DNA of 64,000 nt from Platerodrilus igneus. Lineage: Eukaryota > Arthropoda > Insecta > Coleoptera > Lycidae. The stretch is from assembly GCA_036346225.1 (NCBI GenBank), contig JARFIW010001670.1, forward strand, positions 682,001 through 746,000, given 5' to 3'. Positions 43,790 to 54,693 of the stretch are shown here, piece after piece. The notes under the pieces were generated by a model. That model saw nothing but the letters and a program-made list of their open reading frames with translations, did not search any database and was not told where the DNA came from. A program made the position numbers and the translations under genes. Every line of letters starts with the position of its first letter. Within the stretch, counting starts at the first letter, position 1.

Positions 43790-46229
43790 TTTGTGTATTC
43801 TTTATAAATATTTCGCATTTAGGCATTGTTAATAGTATTGCCAGAGTTATTTATATTGATATTCCTTATTTTGTTAATTAAACTAATTATTTTGGTGCGT
43901 TAATGTATAAAGTGCTTGAAAGAAATGCCTATTTTGAAATTATAAATTTTAATTTTAAAAATATTGGTCTCCCAGACCGACGTTCGTAATCATATTAATT
44001 CAACTCACGTTAGTACTGGAGGGTTAATGGTAAAAAGAAGGTGTATTTAGTATTCTAAAAGATTTTTAAAATTCACTATCAGCGTCATATTTAAAAAAGA
44101 CCTTAACTTCTATCTGCAAACCTACAGCATGCTGGTATTGCCCTTGTACACCTCACATTTCTTACTTGAAGTCGCAACTGAATTATTTTCACAATAGCTG
44201 CGAAAGATATACGTTTTTATAAGTTGCATTGTAGCAAGGAAGATGTAAAGGAACATTGAGGATGCAAGTTAATAGATGCTTGTTTCTTGACAATTCACTT
44301 GGCCAAAAAAATTGTAAAACCTTGTGTTCGGATTAAAGAAGTTTGGCTCTTTAGTACATATTTGAATATTTTTGCTAATAAAAATCACTACTACTAAAGA
44401 TAAATGTGAGTGAAGGGAAATATGTAGGAGATTCTATTAATGTATTAGAATTGATAGTAAACCGAGCGTCTATGCACTTACGAATACTTATTACTTGCAA
44501 CGTTGCAAGGCCAATTATAAATAATAAAGTATGAGTGTATTACACTTTATTGACGGAAACAATGACGTGGAATTTTTATTGCACACGGAGAAAACCAGTA
44601 AATGATAAACTATGTTTGCACAACGATACAGGCGATAATATCAATAACGCGAAATTTAAGCCCTTCCTATAATGCTCACTGAATATATCTAGTATCTGTT
44701 CAATTTAGGAAAAGAAAGAGGTTCAATTATAGGACAATGAGGCTGGAGGATGGGAGTAAACACTTTCTCCATTTTGCCATGCAAAGAGCACATTACAATC
44801 ATGACTACAAATTTAAAAGTAACGTATTTGAATCGATTGCAACCTTGAGCAGTTGGCATTCGTTTTGGTTAACTTTGTTATTAGAAAACAAGTTGAACAG
44901 GTAATTGATTAAAATGTTTAAAAATATCAGGCTCCAGCTGTATTTCCTGTGACGGTGAGTCGAAATAATTAAGTATGGAACACTGAAACAATAATTATAA
45001 ACGACGTATGGTAGAAATCAATATTCACAGCATAAGACTGGGTTCGACAACTTCACATATTTCTTAATTTAGAAGGGCATGGACGTACCTTTCCTAGTAT
45101 GAGATCTTATAAATGTTGGCATTCTAATAGATGTCAAGGAAATACACGATGCGCCGAAAATATACACATACAGGAAAATAATTATTAGTTTATAAATAGT
45201 CAAGCATTTCAATATCACTCGCATGCAAATATGGATATAGTAATAATTAAAAACTACCTACGACATGCATAATGAAGGATTAGCAAAGCAACCATTAACG
45301 CAATAGAGGTGTAATGCTCTCAACTAACTACAATTACCACATGTACTATGGAACTATTGTAAACGAAACGTTACATCACGCACACTATTTAACGTAACTA
45401 AAAATATCACCGACCACATTCCACGCTGGCGTCAACACACCGACTGTTGCAGGATTGTGCAGATTGTCAATTCGTACTCGCGGATTCTATGATTCTGCGT
45501 CGGGGGTGTAGCGCGTGCTGCAGATGGATAGCGTGGGGGTTCCTAATCATTATTATTGCTGGTTGCTGAATGATAAGAAGCATTTAGCTTTAATTGATGA
45601 GACTTGATCCTATTCGAAGAACAGATAAAATTCGTAGTTTCTGCATGTGCAACAAGGATAAAAGCTATAGACCCGGCACTGCAACTGACTGCTTTCAAAT
45701 ATTAAATTACAAGGTAATACAATGCCATTTTCGTAAAATGTCAGTGACTCACTCGGCATTATGCATGTTTTATAACAAGGGTTGTTTGATACCGAGTATT
45801 TATTGTTGTACGGTGGATTTAAGTGAAATTCCCTTCTCGAAACTGTCGCTCTGAGGGTTTGTTAAAATTTTTGTTGCCAATGGATGAATATGAAGAATTT
45901 TTTTTTTCAGTATAGAAATATTAGCACGTCCCGTTCTCATTTCGTACGGGTCTATTTCCATAGCCGGATGGAAACATAAGAAGTGAACACCGTTTCTACG
46001 TCATTTGTTTGTGCATAGTAGGTGCACAAATGTGCACAATATACAGATGTTTGTGCGCTTCCCTCATACTAAAATGCGAAAAGATTAATTCGGAGCAACT
46101 GTAAAAAGACAGCCCAAACCATAGAGTAAATAACCTTCAGAGAGTCAACTTAATGCTAATTTTTTTATTCGCTGCATGAGAGACAGAGATATCAATTATT
46201 ATATACTTTCATCTTTCTTACACAGTTTC
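43790..46229. other. unassigned AT-rich sequence
   Basis: A moderately GC-rich patch at 45415-45540 has no frame of note. An 86-codon frame at 45594-45854 has no domain. One copy of the palindromic module (see 45985) lies here. Otherwise nothing can be supported. Confidence 0.4.
45985..46055 (+). repeat. palindromic GTAGAAACGG module, copy A
   Basis: Begins CCGTTTCTACG, the reverse complement of the module end seen elsewhere, then GTTTGTGCATAGTAGGTGCAC followed by AAATGTGCAC. TTTGTGCA and TGCACAAA form an 8-base inverted repeat around a 7-base loop. Related to copies at 51868, 53395 and 58388. Confidence 0.6.
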
Positions 46230-46947
46230 AAAGTGTACTGAGGGGGCGACACAAATGTTGAAGGGAGGAAATGGCGGAAGACGCTTTAATTCAAATCATT
46301 AGGTACGGAATTTGGCGGGAATTTCAAATAAGCTGTAGGAAAAAATTATTTGAAATTCACATACAACTCAAGATCAAATCACGATGCAAAGTAAAATTTT
46401 AATTTCCCTTTTATATTAATTGATAAAATTTTACATATGGTGATTTGGTCTTGAGTTGTATCTAACGTTTCAACAATTTGTTATTTTCAACTTTACTCGG
46501 TCAATTTTAACACTACAAATGATAAACTCTAGCATTTAATAAACTTAATGAAAAATAATTCTACGTGGTCTTCATTATATATTTTAATGCAAAACTATTT
46601 TTTAAGACACATAAAATTCTTAATGGCCAAAAATATAACAACTTGCAGTTAAATTTAAATGCACTTTTCTAGCGAAAATATTAAGGCGCTGTTATTTAGT
46701 TCAATACAAGAAACTACACTAAAGAATAACACCTACATAAACGAAACAATAACAAACATAAACGAAAAAATTAACATAAACATTAAATATAAACACAAAA
46801 ACGTAATAAACAGCAGGAACAACTTTGTTTATAAGCTAGTATAACTTTCTAAACACCGACAGCTGTCAACCTGACAGTTGCGCGCCGGAAATAATCTTGA
46901 AATCTGTCAAATTTATGATTACGTTTTGCGCCCTCTCAGTACACTTT
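46230..46947. mobile_element. 718-base non-autonomous element with short inverted ends and a hairpin core
   Basis: The left end AAAGTGTACTGAGGGGGCG (46230) and the right end CGCCCTCTCAGTACACTTT (ending 46947) are reverse complements with one or two differences over 19 bases. Internally, 46359-46383 (around CAACTCAAGATCAAATCAC) pairs with 46437-46461 with one mismatch and AAAATTTTA flanks the loop. No transposase, and no clear target duplication: the flanks are GTTTC and ACATA. A 61-codon Asn/Lys-rich frame inside is not credible. It lies 23 bases from the BEL element. Confidence 0.6.
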
Positions 46948-46970
46948 ACATATTGATGGATAAAGATAGT

Positions 46971-47164
46971 TGTGTAAAATATTTCAGGCCTTATGCGTGC
47001 GTCGATAGACCTAAGGGTATTAGAGGGAGTAAGTAAGGGGTTACTGTAACTTGTTGTTCAGAGATATAGAAGAACGTAAGAAGCTTTCATGATGTGTAGT
47101 CGCTTAGCTTGATTTATATTTAAATAAACCTTTCTTTAAACTTGATGTTGTTTATTGCATTACA
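46971..47164 (+). repeat. left LTR of the BEL element
   Basis: TG..CA ends. Contains TATATTTAAATAAACC (about 47114), which can serve as polyadenylation signal, and TGTTGTTTATTGCAT before the end. Its length is at the short end for BEL elements. Confidence 0.88.
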
Positions 47165-47287
47165 ACAACTTTGGTGCCGAAACACGGGAAGATCTGGTGA
47201 TAAATATAAACGAGCTTTAACGTAAATATTCGGAATAACGGAACGTGAACGCGAATATTTAACAGACGGCTATACTATCGAGGCTTC

Positions 47288-48454
47288 ATGATGGAACAAG
47301 TAAAACGGACAATTTGTAGAACGCACTTAACTAAAACGGTTAATAATATAAATTCTATGCTAGAAAATAGTTTCAGTGTTGAAGACATTTATACAGCTAT
47401 GTCAAAGTTAAAGCTTGCGAGTGACAATCTGAAAGAAATTGATAAGCAAATTGAACCTCTGCTTAAGGAAAATCTAGGGGACGAGTTAATGAAAAGGTAT
47501 GAATATGAAGAGGTTGCTGTAACTACGATGTCAAAGTTGGAATTTATATTAAAATGCACAGAAAAATCGCAGATAGAGGTTAACTCGAATTTAACGAATA
47601 CGGTACCAGTAAGTAACGAAACAAGTAAGCCGTCCTTTACGTCAGTCAAGCTTCAACGTGTACAGTTAGCAAAGTATGATGGTATTGCAAAGGGCTGGCT
47701 TCCTTTCTGGGAACAATTCAGAAGTATGATCCACGACAATCAACAATTAACGAACGGAGATCGATTCAACTACCTGCGACTGTATGTCACGGGAAGGGCC
47801 GCTGAAGCAATTGAGGGATTTCCTCAATCTGGAGCATTCTATGAGGAAGCTTTGAATATATTAAAAGATCAATTTGGAAATGGGGAACGGCTAATTGAAC
47901 AATATATTGATAGCATTATGAAAATCAAACCTGTAAAATCCAGAAATGACGTAAGCACTTTAAGGAAGAATTACAATCTAATCACTTCAGCTATGCGTGC
48001 TCTTGAAATCCTAGAAGTATCTAGTTCTCAGTGTAACATAATCGTAAAGTCGACTCTCATTAAGTCGTTGCCAACGGAATTGCGCTTAGGATTTTATCGA
48101 CAAATGACAATGAAATCATCCAATCATCAAAAAATTATTACGAATTTAGAAAGTTCATCATCAAGGTCAGAGGAAGATGCACATCGCCAGGTAAAGGATT
48201 TGTTGCAGTTTCTTAAAAACGAACTCGAGTCGTTGGAACAAGCTTTAAAACCGGATGCAGATTGTAAAGAAAAGATGCTCCCAACAGAAAAGAGAACACA
48301 TTACAAAGGAACTGCGTCTAGTTTATTAGTCACTCCAAACAAACGTCTTGAATGCTGTACTTTCTGCAAGAAAGACCATAAAACCGAAATGTGTGACGCA
48401 GATGTACTTTTGGCAAAGAAGAGAGAAATTCTAAAGGCAGCAGGAAATTGTTAA
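47288..48454 (+). pseudogene. BEL gag (capsid and first zinc knuckle), ended by a premature stop
   Basis: An open frame of 388 codons. Residues 130-260 hold the DUF1759-type gag core: LPFWEQF, then RFNYLRLYVTGRAAEAIEGF and FGN...I..YI. Near the C-terminus CTFCKKDHKTEMC is a CCHC-type zinc knuckle. The frame ends at TAA (48452-48454), one residue into the second knuckle: C-stop-RC-TRNN-H-SAKY-C, whose spacing is otherwise perfect. So a single base change, probably Leu TTA to TAA, cut a gag-pol frame that then runs on to 49615. Gag would package the element's RNA into cytoplasmic particles. The start Met at 47288 fits the usual position after the primer site. Confidence 0.9.
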
Positions 48455-49615
48455 CGTTGTACGAGAAATAACCATAGTGCTAAATATTGTAAAAATAGAT
48501 TCTTAAGATGTAAGGAATGCAGAGTTAGGCACGCAACAAGAATGTGCGACCCAAACTTTAAGCCAGGTAAAAATAGACACAACGCTGAGACGACAGGTCT
48601 TACAGTGAAATTAACGAAAGGCAAGAGTTCGATGAACACTTCGGCGCCGTCGGTGTCCACTTTGATGACAAACATAAACAAAAATGTGCTATTGCAAACG
48701 GCTTGTGTTTATGCCTTTAGCGAAAATTCAAAGAAGTTAATTAGATTAGTAATGGACGGGGGTAGTCAACTTTCATTTATTAAGGAGAATCTATCAAGGG
48801 CATTAAATTTACCTATTGTTGGACAACATAGGGTTCGTATTGCCGCGTTTGGAAATAGTTTATCAATACCGTCTAAACTTTACAACCGCGTTTTAATTAC
48901 TTTAAAGGGACAATATACAGATGAAATTTTAACGATTGAGGCTGTGAAAGTTCCAGAAATTTGCATGGATAATTTACATATATCTAAAGAAAGCGTGGTA
49001 GAGTATCAAAACTTGCAGCTCGCTGACAATATCCCGTTTAATATAGATCGAGAGTTAATTGTTGATGGAATTAGTATACGTATAGGTGCAGACAATTACT
49101 GGGCAGTAGTGACAGGAAAAAATATTCGTCTTTACAAAGGTTTAGTAGCAGTGGACACGAAATTTGGTTATGCTTTGCATGGTCCCATATCAGTTGATGC
49201 TACAACAATAGGAGTAAATCTGCAGACAGTGTTACATGCGACAGTTATAAAGACAGAAGCCGAGATCGAAAGTATGTGGGATTTGGAAACAATAGGTATA
49301 ACCAAAGAAGCAGACGATGATAAGAGGTTTTTCGATAATTTTTTGAAAAATAACGTTCGTAAATGCGATGATCGATATTTAGTAGCGTTACCGTGGAAGA
49401 ATGAGGATGCAGTGATTGAAGATGATAATTTAATTAGTGCGCGAGTTCGTGCTCAGAGGCTAAAGTTTAAATTGACCAATATTAACAAAATATGTGAATA
49501 TAACGCTGCTATCAAAGGAATGTTGGATAATAATTATGCCGAGTTAATTTCCCGCGGTGATGCTGAAAAAACAAATGGCGATCGTGTTTACTACATGCCA
49601 CACAGGCGTTTTTAG
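48455..49615 (+). pseudogene. BEL second zinc knuckle, protease and pre-RT segment
   Basis: The same frame as gag continues through the stop: knuckle at 48452-48545, then the protease with LVMDGGSQLSFI at about 48750 and a WAVVTGKNIRLYK / TKFGYALHGPI stretch (49095-49185) usual in BEL between protease and RT (DUF1758 followed by the peptidase-associated region). The catalytic motif is DGG where BEL proteases normally have D(S/T)G, so the active site probably was lost. The segment ends after RVYYMPHR because of a frameshift at about 49605; RT goes on in another frame. Confidence 0.88.
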
Positions 49616-50265
49616 AGAAGATAAACAAACAACGCGTTTGCGAGTGGTTTTCGATGCCTCTTCACATGCCCCGGGACAAAAATCGTTGAATGACTTATTA
49701 GAAAAGAGGCCTAATTTAAGTACAGATTTAGTTAAGATTTTGCTTAATTTTCGTGTACGCGAGATCCGAATTACGGCTGACATTGAGAAAGCATTTCTAC
49801 AAATTTATTTACATTCCGACGATAAAGACGCACATCGATTCTTATGGTACAATAACGACAATGTTGCAGAACATTTAAAAGACTTTTCAAGTAAGCTTTT
49901 TCAAGGAGCCTCCATGAATTTACGCAAATGGACGATTAACGATCTCGACGTAAACAGCAAGGTTGAATCACAAAATGCACAGATTCAAAAGGTGGTAGAA
50001 ATTAATTGGTGCAATCAGAACAATAGAATTAAAATCGATAAGGTAGTGTGTTGGACAGATTCTCTGATCGCGTTGCATTGGATTAAAGGTGATGCGTCAA
50101 AGTGAAAACCATATGTGCCTAACCGTGTTAAAGAAATTCAGACCTTATCGAAAGATATAACATGAAGACATTGTCCGGGTCGCGAGAACCCTGCGGACTT
50201 ATTAACCCGCGGAATAAGTTCAAGTACTTTAATAAATTCCGAAACTTGGTTACACGGTCCTAGGT
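49557..50265 (+). pseudogene. BEL reverse transcriptase and RNase H remnants with internal deletions
   Basis: After the frameshift it reads REDKQTTRLRVVFDASSHAP, SLNDLL and EIRITADIEKAFLQIYLH (motif A; its Asp is present at about 49780), then RFLWY. At about 49870 the sequence jumps to LKDFSSKLFQGASMNLRKW, skipping the palm with the YVDD motif. A second jump at about 49975 leads to KVVCWTDSLIALHWIKG (RNase H, about 50044) and NPADLLTRGIS (50190). A stop lies at 50102. The enzyme cannot work. Both jumps are clean deletions rather than decay. Confidence 0.85.
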
Positions 50266-50267
50266 GG

Positions 50268-51106
50268 TTGCTAGAAAGTGAACAAACGTGGCCAGATAAT
50301 ACAATAGAGACAGGTACGTTAACGATAGATATAGTATCGAAAATGTCTTTACTAATTAACGACACTATAAAAGGTAGCAATCAATTTATAGATTCCTCCA
50401 GATACAGTAATTTTGATCGTTTAGTTCGGATAACGGCGTATGTTTTACGATTTATAGGAAACTTAAAAACCAGAAATAATAAAGAAATGAAGAGCTTAAC
50501 CGTAAACGAATTTGAAAGGTCCGAAGTATGTTTACCGAGGCAAGCGCAGCGGGAAGTTTATTATTCGGAGGTTAACAGTTTACAAAGGGGTCAGGGCATT
50601 GAACGGAAATCGAGTATTTCAACTTTAAGCCCTATCTTAGATAAACATGAATTGCTGCGTTTGGGTGGACGTCTGCATAATTTAAGAGAAGATCTCGACC
50701 TCAAGCATCCCGTTATTCTATCGAAAAATGCACATTTAAGTAAACTACTAATAATGAAGTTTCATAAAACTCTTCATCATAGTGGTGTTAATGCAACACT
50801 TTATGAATTACGTAAACGATTTTGGATTGTACGAGAACGGCAATTAATAAAGTCCGTTTTAGCAAAATGTGTTATCTGTAAACGACTTCGTGGAAAGTCA
50901 GGGTTGCATCCTTTCGAGCCGTTACCTAGAGGTCGAATACAGCAAACAAAGCCCTTTGAAGTGACAGGTTTAGACTTCGCCGGACCGTTGTATTTTAAAG
51001 ATAGTTATCACTCAAAGCCATGTTATGTGCTTTTATTTACCTGCGCTGTTATACGAGCACTTCATCTAGAGATTGTTTTGAAAATGGATGTTGCGTCTAC
51101 AATCGG
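50268..51106 (+). pseudogene. BEL integrase, N-terminal part, fused to the right LTR
   Basis: The frame reads RLGGRLHNL, then HPVILSKNAHLSKLLIMKFH, KTLHHSGVNATLYELRKRFW and CVICKRLRG: the HHCC zinc-binding domain (His at about 50758 and 50776, Cys at 50867 and 50876). TGLDFAGPLYF (about 50967) holds the first catalytic Asp, and CAVIRALHLEIV follows. At about 51106 the integrase stops and the right LTR begins, so the second Asp and the Glu of the DDE triad, the C-terminal domain and the polypurine tract are all absent. Confidence 0.88.
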
Positions 51107-51295
51107 TGCATGTAAACGGCCTTCTGCGTGTGTCGATAGACCTAAAAGTAGTAGAGGGAGTAAGTAAAGGGTTACTGTAACTTGTTATTCAGAGATATAG
51201 AAGAACGTAAGAAGCTTTCATGATGTGTAGTCGCTTAGCTTGATTTATATTTAAATAAACCTTTCTTTAAACTTGATGTTGTTTATTGCATTAAA
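51107..51295 (+). repeat. right LTR of the BEL element
   Basis: Matches the left LTR; the last 110 bases or so are identical except for one base at the terminus (CATTAAA against CATTACA). A few bases near the start are missing relative to the left LTR. Confidence 0.88.
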
Positions 51296-51370
51296 ATAGT
51301 ATCATCCTTCAATCTATATAATGAAGTGAGATAGATTTTTACAGCGTCCGGACAAATTTTCCTATTAAGA

Positions 51371-51808
51371 TATACCCTTTTCACGTTAAATATGGGATGA
51401 CGTCATAATTCAAATAAATGCTGCGTTGTCAAGGTTAAGTTATTTTATGTGTATTTCCTGATCAGAGTAACCATTTCTTGTGAGCACGGATCCAAATGTT
51501 TAGGCATCCTAAATGTCAAATAGTCGAAACTTGCAATGTATAAAGTGTTTTAGTACTGAAAAAAACTGTTTATGTAGCAAATATAAAGCACAAACGATTT
51601 ACTACAAAACTAAACAATGACAATAAAATGAGAAATGTCAAGGTAATAGAAGTGAAAAATGTTGCAACACCGAACAGAACTGCAAACTGCCACACACTAA
51701 ATTCTAACGTCATTAAACCTACGTTCTTAGTTACGTTCACATTTTACAATCGCTAGTACTTTATTACTGTTTATGACGTCATCCCATATTAAACGTGAAT
51801 AGGGTATA
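51371..51808. mobile_element. 438-base MITE with about 37-base inverted ends and TA flanks
   Basis: The left end TATACCCTTTTCACGTTAAA (51371) continues through TATGGGATGACGTCATAA; the right end is its reverse complement to 51808 with two differences in about 37 bases. The first and last TA may be the target duplication, which would make it Tc1/mariner-like. No coding capacity. Confidence 0.78.
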
Positions 51809-51867
51809 ACACTCTGAAGGTTACTCTATGGCCCAAAACCAAAGAAACACTCAATTGTTTTAGAAGC

Positions 51868-52064
51868 AATCGTTTGTGCATATTGTCACTGCGCATATGT
51901 GCAGTGTTGATACACTACCACTTACTGATCTACGGAGATATTAATTTAGTGGTAGAAACGGAACTTCCTCCCCAAAAAGGCAATTGTTTGTGCATCGTAA
52001 ATCACAAATACGAACATTGTACATTTTCTTATATTGCGATCTGGATCTGGTGGGCTGTAGAAAC
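51868..52064 (+). repeat. palindromic GTAGAAACGG module, copy B (two units)
   Basis: Unit 1 (51868-51962): CGTTTGTGCATATTG, CTGCGCATATGTGCAG, ACTTACTGATCTACGG, GATATTAATTTAG, ending GTAGAAACGG. Unit 2 (about 51983-52064): AATTGTTTGTGCATCG to GGGCTGTAGAAACGG. The right end directly abuts a LINE RNase H scrap. Confidence 0.65.
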
Positions 52065-52490
52065 GGCATGGTAACGTAGGAAACGATAGGGATGATGGAT
52101 TAGCTAAAGAGGCCGCGACGGACGACTTTTGGATATCACATTCGTCGATACCGAGGTCTATAATTAAAAGAAAGCTGCGCGAAAAGTCAATCCGACAATG
52201 GAAAGAGAGGTGGAGCAACGCTGCCACGGGCAGGTTGACTCACAAATTCATACCGAGCATAGAAGCTAGAGGTAAGATCGAAGTGAAACTCGATCATAAA
52301 ATGGTGCAACTGATAACAGGGCACGGCGCCCTGAAAGGACTTAAAAGTGATAGTGATTGTGATTCCCCTAGAACGTTTAGTGCATACCCACCAGAACTTT
52401 AACAGTGCATCATTTCCCCTTAGCGGTAAGATAGCAATAGACGTGAGAAGACGACCAGATCTTCAGATGCTTGGGAAATTTATATACGAG
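52065..52490 (+). mobile_element. LINE (R1/I-like) RNase H C-terminal scrap
   Basis: The plus translation reads GNVGNDRDDGLAKEAATDDF, matching the G-x-V/I-x-G-NE-AD-LAKEA end of LINE-encoded RNase H, then IPRSIIKRKLREKSIRQWKE with RWSNAATGRLTH and MVQLITGHGALKGL, the usual domain after RNase H in R1 and related clades. It runs to a stop near 52402 and fades. The left edge is abrupt at the boundary of the palindromic module. Confidence 0.78.
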
Positions 52491-53034
52491 GATTAAAATT
52501 GTGGGGAGCTGTACTCGCATAAGCATTGACTTGTATTAATAAGGAGATTTTGAGATAATTTAACGAGCATGTTTTTGTGCGTAATGGCGTTAGCCGTCTT
52601 AATGCATATGCGAGTGCAACTGATAATTTGGGCGATGCTTTTGCTAATTTATGCACTGTTGCATGTTTTTGCTTATTTAAATATTTATTAATTTATTCAT
52701 ATATTTATTTTATGTTTATTTATATACTTACATTTTATTTATACTTATTTTATATTTATATTTTTGCCTGTATTTTTGTTCTGTGGCTTGATTTTATTTG
52801 CTAGACGTTTTGCCGCCAATTTTTGGTGGCCGTATATATATAGGAAAGAAGATTGTACTTATAATATGTAAGTTAGGGAATGATAGGGAACGCTAGGGAC
52901 AAATTTAGAATAAAATTTGAATAAATACTTAGACCAGGGAGGATGAATTTGTAAATATATAAAACAGGCAAAATAGCTGGATTCACTATTAAACATTTGG
53001 CGAATGCTGAGAAAATTTGACTCCATTTTTAATA
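52491..53034. other. unassigned AT-rich sequence
   Basis: A Tyr/Ile-rich 75-codon frame at 52577-52804 comes from low-complexity TTTAT repeats. Nothing else is seen. Confidence 0.45.
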
Positions 53035-53222
53035 TTAGCTAGCTACATTTGAATAGGTTTAAGAAGACCCTTCAGGTCGCACCGGTAAGCAAAGCTGGCA
53101 GCTGCTATCCGGTATTACGGATCCCTCCCCATTCATTTTTGCGTGTGTCTTGTGGATCAGGCTAACTCCAGAATCAACGCTAGGGATACCATTCTTTAAA
53201 TCCTAATTTTAGTTTCAGTTTG
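53035..53222 (-). repeat. dispersed repeat R, copy 2
   Basis: The reverse complement matches 42328-42530; see there for landmarks. It adjoins the GTAGAAACGG modules, as copy 1 does not. Confidence 0.8.
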
Positions 53223-53394
53223 TTAGATTTTTATTTAGTATTGATTAACCTGAAGTTAGATTAAATTTGGAGCACGTTTACTTTTCGCGTTTAAACCCAA
53301 TGTAGTACCTTCGGGTGGAGCATTGAGGACGTGGCCGCAAGCACAGCGGACCTTAATTACATTATAATGTAGAAACCGCAGCCACCACGAAAAA

Positions 53395-53690
53395 GATTCC
53401 GATTTCTTACAGGTGTCCGTTTGTGCATCACAGGTGCACAAATACGTACAGTGCCGAACGTTAGTGAACGGCACATTGTGTACACGTATGTTTCTACGAT
53501 AGGCAACCATACTGTGCAATTGGGATGGATATAACCGACGAGGGGGCAACCCCTCACCAAAAAATTTTCCGAATCTTTTATAGGCATGCCTTTGTTTATT
53601 GCAGATGCGCAGCATAAAAACGTTTGTGCGTTTGTTCATACTTAACACATCAGATATAGATTTAGAAGGCTGTAGAAACGGTAGGTGAAA
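53395..53690 (+). repeat. palindromic GTAGAAACGG module, copy C (two units)
   Basis: Unit 1 has CCGTTTGTGCATCACAGGTG then CACAAATACG, with the same 8-base inverted repeat as copy A, and a GTATGTTTCTACG block at 53485. Unit 2 (about 53588-53680) has TTTGTTTATTGCAGATGCGC, AACGTTTGTGCG, ACATCAGATATAGATTTAG and ends GGCTGTAGAAACGG. Open frames of 76 and 130 codons on the minus strand here are chance. Confidence 0.65.
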
Positions 53691-53748
53691 AGGGAATAAT
53701 GATAATGATAATGAAAATCACCCAGTATAACAGTTACAGACATCTTAT

Positions 53749-54290
53749 TGTAGCGGGCTACTACTACCGCGTTTCATTAATTTAAAACAGGTAATAACAA
53801 AGGTCTTTATTACTCACTGTTCACAAGTCTAATTGATAGTATATGCCTTACTTACAGATGTTTTCAGTCCAATTAATAATGAAGCACTATCACACTAATG
53901 AATTTACAAGCACTAATATCTTCTTAAACTAGTTCCTTAACTATAATTCTCCTTAGCAACACTAAACACTACTATAATTTATTTATTACACTTTTGTCAA
54001 TTTATGTATTCTACAAGCTGCATGTACATTAGACACATTCACATCATATAGCATTTATGTTTACTCTTGGACTTCCAAAAGCTCAACTATTTAACTTTAC
54101 ACGATATAATTTATATTCTACATTCTGATATAGACTAACTTCTTACATTTATTAGCAGTCTTATATATACTCTGAATTAAAAGGATGACTCATTCTCCAG
54201 TAATTGCTAGAAGACTCTCGGTCCATGGAGAATATGCAGTGCCTACGGCGCTTGTGTGTTTGACGGGTTGCCTAATAGTAGCTCGCAACA
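53749..54290 (-). mobile_element. solo LTR of an LTR retrotransposon
   Basis: Read on the minus strand it starts TGTTGCGAGCTACTATTAGG at 54290 and ends ...GTAGTAGTAGCCCGCTACA at 53749. It has a TATATATAAGAC box near 54160-54170 and AATAAA-type signals near its end (AATAATAAAGACC at about 53803). TG..CA termini, one promoter and one polyadenylation signal in the right order over 542 bases are what an LTR shows. No partner LTR or coding region is near and no convincing 5-base duplication is seen (CTTAT / ATATT). Confidence 0.72.
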
Positions 54291-54693
54291 ATATTATTTC
54301 CTATATAATATATATTACGCCATCTATCTCTGAATAGTTCATGTTGTACCCAAAGCAATGAAGATGTCCTGTCGGTAGAGTAGGAGTTTTTGATAATGTC
54401 AGATTTTGTTGATTTTGACGTATCAGTCTCGATTTTTAAAGGTTTGTACTCGCATTTAATTAATTTTATTTAACTACATATTTCCTACCCATACGTTACA
54501 TTTTAACGTACTTTAAGCCAACAGAATAAATTATTGGTTTAATTTAGGATTAATAATTGTGAATCAATGAGTAACATTGTATATTTTGGAATTATAATAG
54601 CCACGCGCGTGGAGTAATGCTAGCCGGCCACTATTACGCCCAAAATCACATTCACATAGGTAGAGTTTTTCTTTATAAATTGTTATATTTCAG
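54291..54693. other. spacer, possibly the 5' region of the pogo-like element
   Basis: Contains a palindrome CCACGCGCGTGG at about 54600 and a TTATATTTCAG string just before the transposase Met, like a splice acceptor. Terminal repeats for the pogo element could not be identified. Confidence 0.4.

Larger units (their letters stand above)
46971..51295 (+). mobile_element. BEL/Pao LTR retrotransposon with both LTRs and 5-base target duplication, internally deleted
   Basis: LTRs at 46971-47164 (194 bases, TGTG...TACA) and 51107-51295 (about 189 bases). The duplication ATAGT stands at 46966-46970 and 51296-51300. The primer-binding-site-like TTTGGTGCCGAAACACGGG follows the left LTR within 5 bases (47170). 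Over about 180 aligned bases the LTRs differ at roughly eight positions and a small indel, all but one of the substitutions in the left third, so the insertion is fairly young. The interior keeps gag, protease, part of RT, RNase H and the start of integrase, but the RT core, most of integrase and the polypurine tract are gone; the right LTR directly abuts integrase codons. Confidence 0.92.

Noticed and set aside
53256..53648. 130-codon minus-strand frame as a gene
   Set aside because: It spans the palindromic module copy C, and its frame depends on the repeat; no domain is seen.
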